From contig JALCCT010000001.1 of NCBI GenBank assembly GCA_022640915.1, positions 225,211 through 289,210 of the forward strand: a stretch of 64,000 bases of DNA. The letters are read 5' to 3'. This DNA is from Bifidobacterium sp. GTDB lineage: Bacteria; Actinomycetota; Actinomycetes; Actinomycetales; Bifidobacteriaceae. The notes beneath the pieces are model-generated. The model worked only from the letters and a program-made list of their open reading frames with translations. It was not told the origin of the DNA and ran no database searches. The first letter of the stretch is position 1. Each line of letters opens with the position of its first letter. This document shows, piece after piece, positions 9,789 to 19,064 of this stretch. Position numbers and translations under genes: made by a program.

Positions 9789-10510
9789 TTCAACCAGCTG
9801 TCCTCGTCACTCGTAATATACGCTTTAAAGAGCTCAAGATCCGCTCTTGTCGTCAATTTGATGTTCTTATCGGATCCTTCGGCGAAATGCAAGCGCTCGC
9901 CCATGTCGACCATCAAAGTGTTCGTGTAACTCGACCCCCCGATGCCGATTCCTTGAGCGAAAGCTTTGCGGTAAACGTCACGGAGTTTGCCAAATCGGTA
10001 CGCTTGGGGAGTTGACACTCTCCGAATGACCTCGCGTGGAATATACTGGGTGGTTGTTGAGGGATCCCCCTGATCAACTAGGAAGATCTGCTCGTTGTAT
10101 GGCGTGGAAGTTACTGCGTTACCGTATCGTTTACATACACGGATCACATCAGTTAGCACCGCAGAGTCGGTTAGTGGGCGTATCCCGTCGTGAATAATGA
10201 CAATGTCGCCGTCATCGAGTTCATTAGTTAGATGCTCTACACCATTGTGAATTGATTCCTGCACCGACTTTCCGCCGGGGGCAACCCACTTAAGTTTAGT
10301 GATATTGAACTGCTTAGCATATGCCTCGACCACAGCCGACCAACCGTCGATACACACCACCTCAATGGCATCTACTTCAGGATGCCGTTGAAAACTCTCG
10401 AGGGTATAGACCAGTACGGGGCGGTCAAATACATTGATGAATTGCTTGGGGATATCCTGCCCCATTCGGGTTCCGGCCCCTCCTGCGACAATCAACGCTA
10501 CAGTGCGCAT
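9785..10510 (-). CDS. IspD/TarI-like cytidylyltransferase
   Basis: It would transfer CMP from CTP to a phosphorylated alcohol such as ribitol-5-phosphate, giving a CDP-polyol. The N-terminal nucleotide loop GGAGTRMGQDIPKQF (10-24) and the C-terminal SDKNIKLTTRADLELFKAY are the two ends of this family. The wording PKQF...RPVLVYTLE and the KNIKLTT tail are closer to TarI than to housekeeping IspD. The clear ribosome binding site GGGGAG precedes ATG 10510. It overlaps the SDR gene downstream and lies 29 nt after the LicD gene, so the three form one module. Confidence 0.85.
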   Translation of the reverse strand: MRTVALIVAGGAGTRMGQDIPKQFINVFDRPVLVYTLESFQRHPEVDAIEVVCIDGWSAVVEAYAKQFNITKLKWVAPGGKSVQESIHNGVEHLTNELDDGDIVIIHDGIRPLTDSAVLTDVIRVCKRYGNAVTSTPYNEQIFLVDQGDPSTTTQYIPREVIRRVSTPQAYRFGKLRDVYRKAFAQGIGIGGSSYTNTLMVDMGERLHFAEGSDKNIKLTTRADLELFKAYITSDEDSWLK

Positions 10511-10539
10511 TATTTCTATTCTCCCCTATCCAAAACAGG

Positions 10540-11721
10540 TTATGCAGAAACAGTACCGTTGTCCTCACTGTCATCTGCTGCGGTGGATTGTCTGGAATCG
10601 ACGCCCTCTGCATATGCTTGAATAACCTTCGCATCAACTTGCGCAAGCTTGCGTCGATCGACATGTTCGAAGTGCAGCCCAACATCATTCGGTAACGAGA
10701 GAATATTGCCGTACGCCCCGGCAAGCAGATATTCAAAGTTGGCGGGAACGGCATATTCACCATCCCCAAACTTCAAATGTTTGAGAGGGAAAGTCTCCTT
10801 GGTGCCACTGATCCAACGAAAACCACTCGGGTGATTCATGTTGTCGAACGACCTGATAATGCCGAGGGCTTGCTCGCGAGAACAAATGAGACCAGAGTGT
10901 TGCAATGATTCAAGACCAGCATCAAACACCGCTGAAATGGCATGGCCCGCAACAGTGTCGTCTTGCACGTACACACTCTTATCCCATGCCGCGTGAATAA
11001 CCGGATCCGATTCTGCTCGTGCAATCGTCTGGTTACGAATATTCTGCATAAGTTCAAAACCCGAGTCATCCGCGGAACGGCACCAATCAAAAATGAATAG
11101 ATCGATAAATCCGGGTATTCGAAGATCACGAGGAGCGAACCGCACCTGTCTACAGTGGACGATGCGATCCCACACTACTGTAATTTTGTAGTGGGTATCT
11201 GCGCTCAGAATTGCAATCAAGCGGCTGAGATCATCTCGCATGATGCCAAGATCAAGATCGTCATCCCAAGGAATGAAACCTTGATGGCGAACCGCTCCCA
11301 ACAAGGTTCCACCGACCAACCAATAGTTCTCAATCCCGTGTTCCCGGCATATTGCAGCAAAGTCCTTAAGCATCCGAGCAAGCGCTGACTGCAACAACCC
11401 CAAATCACCCGATGCCTTCGGAAGATTGGAGAAGAAACGTCGCCTTGCCTGAATATCGCTTTCTTCAGGTTGACGATATTGCGCCCAGAATCGGATTTCG
11501 TCTTTGGCTCTTTCGGCCATCTGACCATCGTGAACTTGTGCAATCTGCTCTCGCAGATTATTCAATTCACCATGAAGTCCATCAATCGACTTTCCATCAT
11601 GTGCAATTTGTTCGCTAAGCAGCCGATTGTCACGTTCCAAGCGCTCGAGACGCTCCATGACGATCTGCATCGATCGTTCGGATGGCCAGAGAAACCGAGT
11701 ACGAAGTTTTCGTAACGACAA
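10540..11721 (-). CDS. LicD-family phosphotransferase with N-terminal coiled coil
   Basis: LicD enzymes move a phospho-alcohol (phosphocholine, or a polyol phosphate) from a CDP donor onto a surface glycan. The diagnostic core runs from about 137 to 158: GGTLLGAVRHQGFIPW then DDDLDL. Residues 18-75 form a likely coiled coil (MERLERLERDNRLLSEQIA and on). The frame opens with TTG at 11721, and an in-frame stop lies 8 codons before it. ATG codons at residues 18 and 22 are alternatives. The donor is probably made by the two downstream genes. Which alcohol is added cannot be read from sequence. Confidence 0.85.
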   Translation of the reverse strand: MSLRKLRTRFLWPSERSMQIVMERLERLERDNRLLSEQIAHDGKSIDGLHGELNNLREQIAQVHDGQMAERAKDEIRFWAQYRQPEESDIQARRRFFSNLPKASGDLGLLQSALARMLKDFAAICREHGIENYWLVGGTLLGAVRHQGFIPWDDDLDLGIMRDDLSRLIAILSADTHYKITVVWDRIVHCRQVRFAPRDLRIPGFIDLFIFDWCRSADDSGFELMQNIRNQTIARAESDPVIHAAWDKSVYVQDDTVAGHAISAVFDAGLESLQHSGLICSREQALGIIRSFDNMNHPSGFRWISGTKETFPLKHLKFGDGEYAVPANFEYLLAGAYGNILSLPNDVGLHFEHVDRRKLAQVDAKVIQAYAEGVDSRQSTAADDSEDNGTVSA

Positions 11722-11865
11722 TTCAAATCCATTTCTTTTGCTGGTTCATTGTCGCACAATGATACTCTTCCCTCCGTGAATCCGCTGTGAATTCGCTAAG
11801 AGGCATCGGGGCAGCACACGTAAGTTATGCAGACATGTGATGCCCGAAGAAAATGCCCAGCGCCC

Positions 11866-13734
11866 TCAGACCATTTGCAGGTAGTGCTTCCAGTACTTCA
11901 CCGAAGTCAACTCAGGACGGGCAGCGGAATATTCCTGACGCAGTCGCCCGATATTGGCCTTGTAATAGCGCAGGTCGCGCTCATAACGCTTGACGATCTC
12001 TGTATATGCATCAGCGCTTTTGACTCGAATAGCACCCTTTTTGTTGTACCAGTCAATCACGATGAGGTACTTCTTACCGCGAATCACGCCAGCTGGGTAA
12101 GCCCAGCCAAGCAGCGGGATCACCGCGTAGCCCTGACCATCGGATTTCATGAATCGTTGCCCGTTGTTGGTCACATAATCCTGCAACCGTTCGGGAATGG
12201 TGCGCGGAACGTCGTCATCAACGATTTGTCTCGTGACATCCTTGATGTTGAAACCATCGATATGGAGTTCTTCCGCCTGATGCTGCAACTCGTCAAAAGA
12301 CACCAAAGTTTCCTTGTGCTTATTGGCCCCCATGAAGGTCTCTTCGGCGACACCGGGCTTGGAAATAAATTGCGGTCCCTTGAGAAAATCCTCGAAGGCA
12401 TCAAGGCAGAGCTTTGCGTTGATATAACCGAATTTTTTGAGCTCAAGCCGAATATTGTTGTGCAGTTCATGCATGAAGTCCGAATTCGGCGCGAAACCGG
12501 TGGTGCACTGGGCGATCATAGTATTGCGCGTGGTCTGATATCGCTCGACTGCGGCGTTGTAACGAACGTGGAACGACATGTGCCAAATGCACAGCCCGTT
12601 CATGGTGATGAGTTCGCGGCGGCAGCGCGTGCCGTATTCTGCATCGTCACAACGCACAAACACAGGAAGCGGCAAACCCTCGTCTTTGATCACGCTAATG
12701 GGAATGCAGCAATACCACCAGGCTGCATAACGCTGCTCAGGCCGCACCCGTTTAGGAACCCGGAAGGCCTCGTTGAATACCACATCTTCAAACTGCGTGA
12801 GCCGCAGCGGCGGCTTTGCAGGTGTGAAAGATCCGCCATCAGCCATGTATCCAGTGTCCTCCCACTGGTCCTCACCGACCTCGTAGTTGAGCATGGCCCC
12901 GCTGATCATGGCATCGGAGTAGTCATCCTTGAGAATGCGCAACAGATTGTAGGTTCGTTTGATGCTTTCTGGAGAAACGGCAACGTCGTCATCCATCAGC
13001 AGCACGTTCGTTGCAGGTGTCTTCTGCTCCATGGCCTCGATCATGCCACGCGTGAAACCGCCTGCACCCCCAACGTTCTGGTTGGGGCGGATGGTGACAT
13101 GCTCATCACTGAGTTTGTCGACGTCCAATGTACGGCCATTATCGATGACATACATGTGGAAATGGTCGGCGATCTCTTCTGAAGAAGCAAGGATGTCTTG
13201 CTGGATCAACGAGATGTTGCGCTCGATATAGCTTTCTTTTTTGAACGTTGTAGTCGCCAGAGCAAGCTCAACCGGTCGCAAATCACCCTCATATTCCAAC
13301 GCGTAATAGCTATTGCGTAGAGCAACCTGGCCGTCGGTGGAAATGACAAATCCAACGATTACGGCGTCGTCATCAACCTGAAGATCAATATCGACATGTT
13401 GCCAATCCTGCGATGCAGCCAGTTCACGAGGCTTCCCCACCGATTCTGGATGAGCTGAGAACACGCCACCCTTGGTTTGCTGCACCGCGAGCGCCGCACC
13501 TTTGAGCTCAAGGTGCAGAACGAACTTCGTCGCCCGGGTGTATTTACGAAGTTTCTGCACCGACAATGAATTGAAGTACGTTGAAAAGTCGTATGTGCCC
13601 TTGCCATACAACAGCCACGAGCCGTCAGTCTTGTTCTCGATGACATCGCCATCAGCTTTGCAGTAGAGCGAAGGGTAGCTCAGTGAGCGCGGGTTCTTCT
13701 CCAGCAGTACACTGGCGAATTTCATTGTTGGCAT
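11866..13734 (-). CDS. Second GlfT2-like galactofuranosyltransferase
   Basis: This is a paralogue of the enzyme at 4184 with the same layout: an N-terminal beta-rich domain (1-150), then a GT-A domain with QNVGGAGGFTRG (219-230), DDD (248-250), DDAEY (363-367) and WHMSFH (384-389), and an alpha-helical C-terminal region to 622. The ATG at 13734 was chosen over 13755 because AAAGAGGTG lies 5 nt before it. Two enzymes of this class could split initiation and alternating-linkage extension, as GlfT1 and GlfT2 do in mycobacteria. That division is inference. It is the first gene of the minus-strand export operon. Confidence 0.88.
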   Translation of the reverse strand: MPTMKFASVLLEKNPRSLSYPSLYCKADGDVIENKTDGSWLLYGKGTYDFSTYFNSLSVQKLRKYTRATKFVLHLELKGAALAVQQTKGGVFSAHPESVGKPRELAASQDWQHVDIDLQVDDDAVIVGFVISTDGQVALRNSYYALEYEGDLRPVELALATTTFKKESYIERNISLIQQDILASSEEIADHFHMYVIDNGRTLDVDKLSDEHVTIRPNQNVGGAGGFTRGMIEAMEQKTPATNVLLMDDDVAVSPESIKRTYNLLRILKDDYSDAMISGAMLNYEVGEDQWEDTGYMADGGSFTPAKPPLRLTQFEDVVFNEAFRVPKRVRPEQRYAAWWYCCIPISVIKDEGLPLPVFVRCDDAEYGTRCRRELITMNGLCIWHMSFHVRYNAAVERYQTTRNTMIAQCTTGFAPNSDFMHELHNNIRLELKKFGYINAKLCLDAFEDFLKGPQFISKPGVAEETFMGANKHKETLVSFDELQHQAEELHIDGFNIKDVTRQIVDDDVPRTIPERLQDYVTNNGQRFMKSDGQGYAVIPLLGWAYPAGVIRGKKYLIVIDWYNKKGAIRVKSADAYTEIVKRYERDLRYYKANIGRLRQEYSAARPELTSVKYWKHYLQMV

Positions 13735-13920
13735 ATACACCTCTTTGCATTCCATCCATCCAACTATCCGTATGCATGGTATCGAACGGGGGGTACTGAC
13801 GTCACCAATACACTAACACCATAAAATGCCAACACGATCAAGTCTCAAGACAATATCGACGATATCCACTCTAGCCTTTAGAAGATTCGACAAAGGTTCT
13901 TTTTAATTGAACACGTCGTC

Positions 13921-16095
13921 TCAAATGAAAAGGAACCACGAACTGACATTCCACCACAATGGCGCCAAATGCAACGAAGGATTCGGTTGAAACATACTAA
14001 AGAAGGAGAAAGCCCATGCGCCAATTAATCCGAACAAAATAAGGCCAATCATTGTCCGTTCCAAATCCGACATCGGCGCAAGAATCTCACGGCCATCATT
14101 CTCATCGTTATCCCGTGCTAACTGTGTAAATAGCGGACTTCGACGTGAGTCTAATGCGAAGAGACAAAGACCAAAGAACAACATCAAGGCCCATCCAAAA
14201 TCCAAGATGTACCGCACATCGTATCCAACACTGTGTGCATCAAAAAGAAAGATAACAAGCGCATATGTTACAAGCGAGACAGCAAATGGAATTAATCTTG
14301 CCCTGCGCAATACCTTAACCCAAATAACAGGAATAAGAATAATGAATGCAAAAGGCGACAATGTGGTCAGCATCCCACCTAGGCTTGGCTGCATAGGAAT
14401 CCAAAGTGGTAGACCTTGTGCCGTCCTCAATACGAAGGGGAAGGTGGTGGATAAGTATGGAGGTTGGAAAAAATACAAGAATGCCAAAGGAATGACTTCA
14501 GTCCAAGGTCTATTATCATGCGTCATATCGAACCCAGTCAAATTATATGTTGCGCCAAAATCGAACAAACTCCCGAATCTAAGTTTATTATATTCCAGTA
14601 TTGGTATAAACGCGATGACGAACGGTAACAATGCAGATGACCAAGCCAGAATTTGATTTAGGAATTCTTTGTTATTAATTTTACCTCTATGCCAAAGATC
14701 TCTAATCTCTTCCCGGAATAAAACTGGCGCAATCAACGTAGCTAATATAAGTTGCGGCCGACATCCCAATGTTAGCGCCATGAAAAATGATCCAGCAGCC
14801 AACCATCCTTTACTCAGATCTTTCATTTTGGATTCAATCCAACATGATAAAGCGAGAAATACCATAACCAATCCACAAGTTTGTGGAAGTTGGTAAAACA
14901 GTATCTGTTGTATCACCATAAAAAGCGGCAGCCCTAGGGGGATAGCGCATTCCAACAAGAGCACCGCACCAAGGCTCACTTTATGATTCCGCTTGACCAA
15001 CAGCCGTGTTCCTTGTACGACAAGCAATGCAGAAGACAAAATGATTAAAATAGCAAAAGTCAAAACGGCTGGACCAACAGGTAGATCCCTTGCAGTGAGT
15101 AGCTTATAGGGCATAAAAAGAATCACAGCGGGCAAGACACCAAAATAACTGTAATACTTCCCATCTTTATATGCAACATCAAACAGTACTGAATTTCTAT
15201 CTTGCGACAGTATCGCTGTCTTGAATCTAGAAGGGGCATCATAGGGGTTTGCCATGGCAGCCAAATCCCTATTGACTGGAATGTCCAAATGCACATGTCC
15301 ATTCAACAATGAATTTGCAGTTTGAGCGTATTGATCATAGTCCACCTTCGAGCCGGTTCCTGGTAAATCACCGAATCCGGTGACAGAGTTGGCGCCACCT
15401 GCCACCAACCAAAGCATTATCGCACACGCAATTTGGATTCCCGCAATCACGAATATCGGAAACAAGCACGAAGTATTTCTAAATGAAATCTTTTTCCGAT
15501 ACAACAACGATCCTGGACGAAAAGCTACAAGCAACAAGACAATAAAAAGCTCACAGAACAGTCGGACCTTGGAAAATCGCAATGGGATATTTGGATTTGC
15601 GCTGAATGAAACAATCGGAACGTTAGAATTGTTTTCAGATTCATAATAAAAACGGACTTGTTTTGTCCCATTTCCGAGATGGATATACCGAGAAACGTCA
15701 TACTTCGGGGAATAGCTACTCACAGAGTTCGCTTTATAGAATTCACCATCAGTTGCCTTCTTCGTCGATATAGTCCATCTCACTACATCAAAACCATTCT
15801 CATTAGGTCTTTCATTAACACGAAGATAATTTATGGTAGAACGAGCTGAGACAGTGAGCCAGGCCTTATCCTTATCGACGATGATAGCAGTGCCATTATT
15901 CTTTTTTTTTAGTCCAGGCCCAACTTCAACTTGAGTCGCATCGGATGAAGTATTCAAGATTGTTTGCCAATGAGGCAAATTAAAAATGAACAACTCAATG
16001 AATACCATCGCAACGACGATCAAGATATCTGCAGAATGTCTACGCAGGATTTTCCGCATACCCATTTGTGGCAGCGTCCTTACCTTAAAGTCCAT
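13921..16095 (-). CDS. Polytopic membrane protein, GT-C glycosyltransferase-like
   Basis: This 724-aa protein has one N-terminal span (about 24-42), an extracytoplasmic beta-type domain (about 45-170), then some ten or more further spans. A luminal loop after span 2-3 carries GSKVDYDQYAQTANSLLNGHVHLD, resembling the acidic first loop of GT-C enzymes that use polyprenyl-phosphate sugars. I recognise no exact family. The gene is visibly AT-richer than its neighbours, suggesting recent acquisition. It is divergent from a polyprenyl-phosphate GT2 at 16170, which would make the lipid-linked donor it needs. No clear ribosome binding site precedes ATG 16095. Confidence 0.65.
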   Translation of the reverse strand: MDFKVRTLPQMGMRKILRRHSADILIVVAMVFIELFIFNLPHWQTILNTSSDATQVEVGPGLKKKNNGTAIIVDKDKAWLTVSARSTINYLRVNERPNENGFDVVRWTISTKKATDGEFYKANSVSSYSPKYDVSRYIHLGNGTKQVRFYYESENNSNVPIVSFSANPNIPLRFSKVRLFCELFIVLLLVAFRPGSLLYRKKISFRNTSCLFPIFVIAGIQIACAIMLWLVAGGANSVTGFGDLPGTGSKVDYDQYAQTANSLLNGHVHLDIPVNRDLAAMANPYDAPSRFKTAILSQDRNSVLFDVAYKDGKYYSYFGVLPAVILFMPYKLLTARDLPVGPAVLTFAILIILSSALLVVQGTRLLVKRNHKVSLGAVLLLECAIPLGLPLFMVIQQILFYQLPQTCGLVMVFLALSCWIESKMKDLSKGWLAAGSFFMALTLGCRPQLILATLIAPVLFREEIRDLWHRGKINNKEFLNQILAWSSALLPFVIAFIPILEYNKLRFGSLFDFGATYNLTGFDMTHDNRPWTEVIPLAFLYFFQPPYLSTTFPFVLRTAQGLPLWIPMQPSLGGMLTTLSPFAFIILIPVIWVKVLRRARLIPFAVSLVTYALVIFLFDAHSVGYDVRYILDFGWALMLFFGLCLFALDSRRSPLFTQLARDNDENDGREILAPMSDLERTMIGLILFGLIGAWAFSFFSMFQPNPSLHLAPLWWNVSSWFLFI

Positions 16096-16169
16096 AAGTC
16101 GCGATTATAGCTACAGGAGTCCCCGTTCGTGTACTTCTTTCGACTATAACCTCAACTATAGTTACTTGT

Positions 16170-17123
16170 ATGTCTCTTAAGAAAGCTCCATCCAACGTCG
16201 CGATCCTGCTCCCCTGCTATAACGAGGAGATCACCGTTGGTAAAGTAATTGACGACTTTCATGCTGCATTGCCGGAAGCCACCATCTACGTTTATGACAA
16301 CAATTCGACGGATCGCACTGCCGAAATCGCGAGAGCGGAAGGCGCAGTCGTGCGCAAGGAACCTCGCCAGGGCAAGGGGAACGTTATTCGTGCCATGTTC
16401 GAAGACATCGATGCCGACGTCTACATCATGGCTGATGGAGACGATACATACCCGGCAGAGGCTGCCCCTGCCATGGTATCCAAAGTGCTCGAAGGCTATG
16501 ACATGGTGATTGGCGACCGCCTGAGCTCAACATATTTTGAAGAGAACAAGCGACCCTTTCACAACTTCGGCAACAAACTCGTCCGCAACGCAATCAATGG
16601 GATGTTCAACGCCCACGTCGCCGACATCATGACGGGATACCGAGCATTCTCGTTCACCTTCGTGAAAACATATCCTGTGCTGTCACACGGGTTCGAGGTG
16701 GAAACAGAGATGACCATCCATAGCCTCAACAATAATCTCAGGCTCTACGAGATGCCCGTTCAATATCGAGACCGCCCCGCAGGTTCGCTCAGCAAACTGG
16801 ATACCGTGGGAGACGGTATCAAAGTGCTCTCCACAATCTTTCGCATGATACGCGAGTACAAACCCCTTCCCTTCTTCGGTGGGATAGGGGTAATCGTCAC
16901 CATCCTAGGTCTCGCCTTTGCCTCAAGCGTCACCTTCGACTACTGGAGAACAGGCATGGTCGCCCGTTTCCCCACACTCATCGGAGCCGTCATGCTCGTA
17001 ATCGCTGGACTGCTGTGCATCGCCACAGGAATCATTCTCGACGTCATCGCCAAGAACAGCCGGAAGTCATTCATCGTTGAATCCAACAAATTCGTCTATC
17101 TACATCACGCGTACCGTAGATAG
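16170..17123 (+). CDS. Polyprenyl-phosphate glycosyltransferase (DPM1/GtrB-like GT2)
   Basis: This enzyme would transfer a sugar from a nucleotide donor to undecaprenyl phosphate at the cytoplasmic face. The GT-A domain shows LLPCYNEE (13-20), YDNNSTDRT and ADGDDTYP. Two C-terminal membrane spans (about 230-250 and 270-292) give it the GtrB-like form. 317 aa fits the family. It is divergent from the GT-C-like protein, with 74 bp between them, and that pairing of donor maker and user is common in glycan decoration. No strong Shine-Dalgarno is visible. Confidence 0.85.
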   Translation: MSLKKAPSNVAILLPCYNEEITVGKVIDDFHAALPEATIYVYDNNSTDRTAEIARAEGAVVRKEPRQGKGNVIRAMFEDIDADVYIMADGDDTYPAEAAPAMVSKVLEGYDMVIGDRLSSTYFEENKRPFHNFGNKLVRNAINGMFNAHVADIMTGYRAFSFTFVKTYPVLSHGFEVETEMTIHSLNNNLRLYEMPVQYRDRPAGSLSKLDTVGDGIKVLSTIFRMIREYKPLPFFGGIGVIVTILGLAFASSVTFDYWRTGMVARFPTLIGAVMLVIAGLLCIATGIILDVIAKNSRKSFIVESNKFVYLHHAYRR

Positions 17124-17141
17124 AGCACCACTTACGAATCA

Positions 17142-17183
17142 TTCCAAGAACTCCACCTCTGGGCGGTAGTGGAGTTCTTGGAA
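17142..17183 (+). terminator. Hairpin terminator
   Basis: A perfect 15-bp inverted repeat (17142-17156 with 17169-17183, arm TTCCAAGAACTCCAC) starts 19 bp after the GT2 stop. No long T run follows, so termination strength is uncertain. Confidence 0.65.
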
Positions 17184-17186
17184 CAC

Positions 17187-17660
17187 AGCTGTACTCTGTC
17201 CTCCGTTGCCGTTGACACCCCGGCGATATCAAGCACCATATCCTGTTTAATCCCGGAATACCTGTTGAGCGAACCATTTTTCCCTTCGTTATCCACCCAT
17301 TTCTGTGCGTAGATTCCATAGCGGCGAACTGGTCATCGCGCTGGACGCATACATCACGTCCAGCGCCTTCCCTGAGCCCATATTGAGGAACGTCACATAC
17401 CCTTGCGAATCATGCGATACCCTCCACAGTTGGGCAAATGCTCCATTCGCGGGCCACAATCTGACCTGCCCTCCGTCGAGCAACGAACCATCCGCCACAT
17501 CCAACAACATGGGATGATCCTTTGCTGCTCCGAGACATCGATGACGCTCTGAGTTTGCTGAGCGAATAGATCTCCAGTATCACCAATAAGAACGCTGGGG
17601 GTGTTGTTATCGGCTCCCCAATGAGCCCCATAAGTGTTGGTACTCAAAGCAACGCTACGG
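17187..17660 (-). pseudogene. Decayed ricin-type (beta-trefoil) lectin domain gene
   Basis: The minus strand carries broken pieces of a RICIN domain. One stretch reads LLDVADGSLLDGGQVRLWPA followed by LWRVSHDSQGYVTFLNMGSGKALDV, which matches the repeating lectin pattern (QxW, GxALDV). Further pieces lie in other frames on either side, with stops between them. No start, no signal peptide and no enzyme domain remain. RICIN modules are often joined to secreted glycosidases in bifidobacteria, so this is probably the tail of a lost extracellular enzyme. Confidence 0.6.
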
Positions 17661-17889
17661 ACTGTGGATGTTGTCTAATATTTCGTTGCACTCACCGTGA
17701 TGTCGACCGCCACGGTGCGAACGTGTTCATCCACTATGGGCGGAGCCTCACCGCCCTTTTCGAGGACTCGGCTCGAATAAATACTGAGTTCGAATCTAGT
17801 TTCCCCCGCCACGCGAAGGTGCCGATTCTCTTAGTTCCATGCTATTCTTTACGAGTTGCGTACGAGAGCATGTCTCTCGTACGCAATTT

Positions 17890-17974
17890 GGAGGATTCGC
17901 CTAGTGGCCTATGGCGCACGCTTGGAAAGCGTGTTGGTGTAACAGCCTCGCGGGTTCGAATCCCGCATCCTCCG
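17890..17974 (+). tRNA. tRNA-Ser (GGA)
   Basis: An 85-nt class II tRNA: acceptor GGAGGAT pairs with ATCCTCC, anticodon stem CACGC/GCGTG encloses loop TTGGAAA (anticodon GGA), a long variable arm follows, and the T arm GCGGG-TTCGAAT-CCCGC is perfect. CCA is not encoded. Confidence 0.96.
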
Positions 17975-18506
17975 CGATGTGCTGTAATGCGCCCGGGGAT
18001 CGTTGGCTTTCAACGGTTTTCGGGTTTTCTTGTATTCCCATCGAAGCGCTCTCAACTGCATCTCTGGGCACGCCTAGCCTATATGGACCGACTGCCGACC
18101 AAGCATGGGCGTCGTGAAACCAGCAGGCAGCTGCGATGGAAAGCTGCACACACCCGGGCGAGGCTGGATGTCTCAGCTTCGCCACCTCGGATTCAATGTA
18201 CTGCCCGCTGATATTCGTCGGGCCGGTGTGGGACAGATACGTGGTACCAATGAACACAGTCCAGTAGTTCGCGCCCTCGCGCTCGTTCGCGTTGGAGCAC
18301 GAGCCGCCTCGCACACTTATCCGATAATGTCCGCGCGGCGTTGCGTCGTGCATACCCATGCTGGCGATCATCGTGTAAAGGATCTGGCCGAGATGAGCTA
18401 CGGCCTTGTGCACGCGAAGCACGCCACGCTGCCCAATGTGCCGTAGAGCACGTATATGAGCTTGAACGCACTGATAGCGGTCGGCGCTGCAAGCAGGCGA
18501 TGCACC
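17975..18506. other. Intergenic region without an assignable gene
   Basis: About 530 bp between tRNA-Ser and the DJ-1/PfpI gene. Open frames exist on both strands but none has a ribosome binding site plus a recognisable family. A minus-strand stretch encoding ANYWTVFIGTTYLSHTG near 18200-18420 has an ordinary protein-like composition and may be a gene remnant. I cannot name it. Confidence 0.4.
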
Positions 18507-19064
18507 TTACTCGGTGAGCGTATCCTTGATTGCGGCGACGAAGGCATCGAGATCATCAGGCTTGCGCGAGGATATCAGGCGCCAGCCGTTCGCGTTACAC
18601 ACATGCACCTCTTCATCGACCTGCGTACCGCCAGCATTCTCGATATCCGCCTTAATGTACCGGCAACTGCTCGACGTTTTGCCCGGCAACAGGCCAGCAT
18701 TGACCAGCAGCCACGGGCCATGGCAAATCGCGGCGATCGGCTTGCCAGCATGCGCGAAGTCCTGCGCGAGCTTGATGGCAGCCGGAGCTACGCGCAGACG
18801 GTCCACATTGCAGGTGCCACCGGGCACGACTAGTAGATCGTAATCATCCACGCTCACACTGTCATATGTGGTGTCCGGCTGTACCGTTTCGCCTTCGTAG
18901 CGGTCGTGCTGCACCGTTTCGACCGGGTCTTTGGATGCCGCAGCCAGTGTCACCTGCGCCCCCGCAGCCTTCAGATCGCGTAGTGGGCGCGTCATTTCGC
19001 TCTCCTCGATGCCCCAGTTCTGCACGATGATCACAACTTTTGCATCTTCGATGGCCTTTGCCAT
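18507..19064 (-). CDS. DJ-1/PfpI family protein (type 1 glutamine amidotransferase fold)
   Basis: This 185-aa cytoplasmic protein is of the PfpI/YhbO class, linked in other bacteria to stress protection and deglycase-like activity. The nucleophile elbow is AAICHGPW with Cys114 and His115, and Glu20 in NWGIEESE completes the usual site. ATG 19064 is chosen because of a strong AAAGGAGGA box 7 nt upstream. A longer frame upstream has no such site. It is divergent from the DtxR-like regulator, with 384 bp between. Confidence 0.92.
   Translation of the reverse strand: MAKAIEDAKVVIIVQNWGIEESEMTRPLRDLKAAGAQVTLAAASKDPVETVQHDRYEGETVQPDTTYDSVSVDDYDLLVVPGGTCNVDRLRVAPAAIKLAQDFAHAGKPIAAICHGPWLLVNAGLLPGKTSSSCRYIKADIENAGGTQVDEEVHVCNANGWRLISSRKPDDLDAFVAAIKDTLTE

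Noticed and set aside
11827..13182. 451-codon plus-strand frame
   Set aside because: Antisense shadow of the second GlfT2-like gene.
17901..18422. Minus-strand open frame of 173 codons after tRNA-Ser
   Set aside because: Its C-terminus (EDAGFEPARLLHQHAF) is the antisense translation of the tRNA-Ser itself, a well-known annotation artefact, and it has no ribosome binding site or family.
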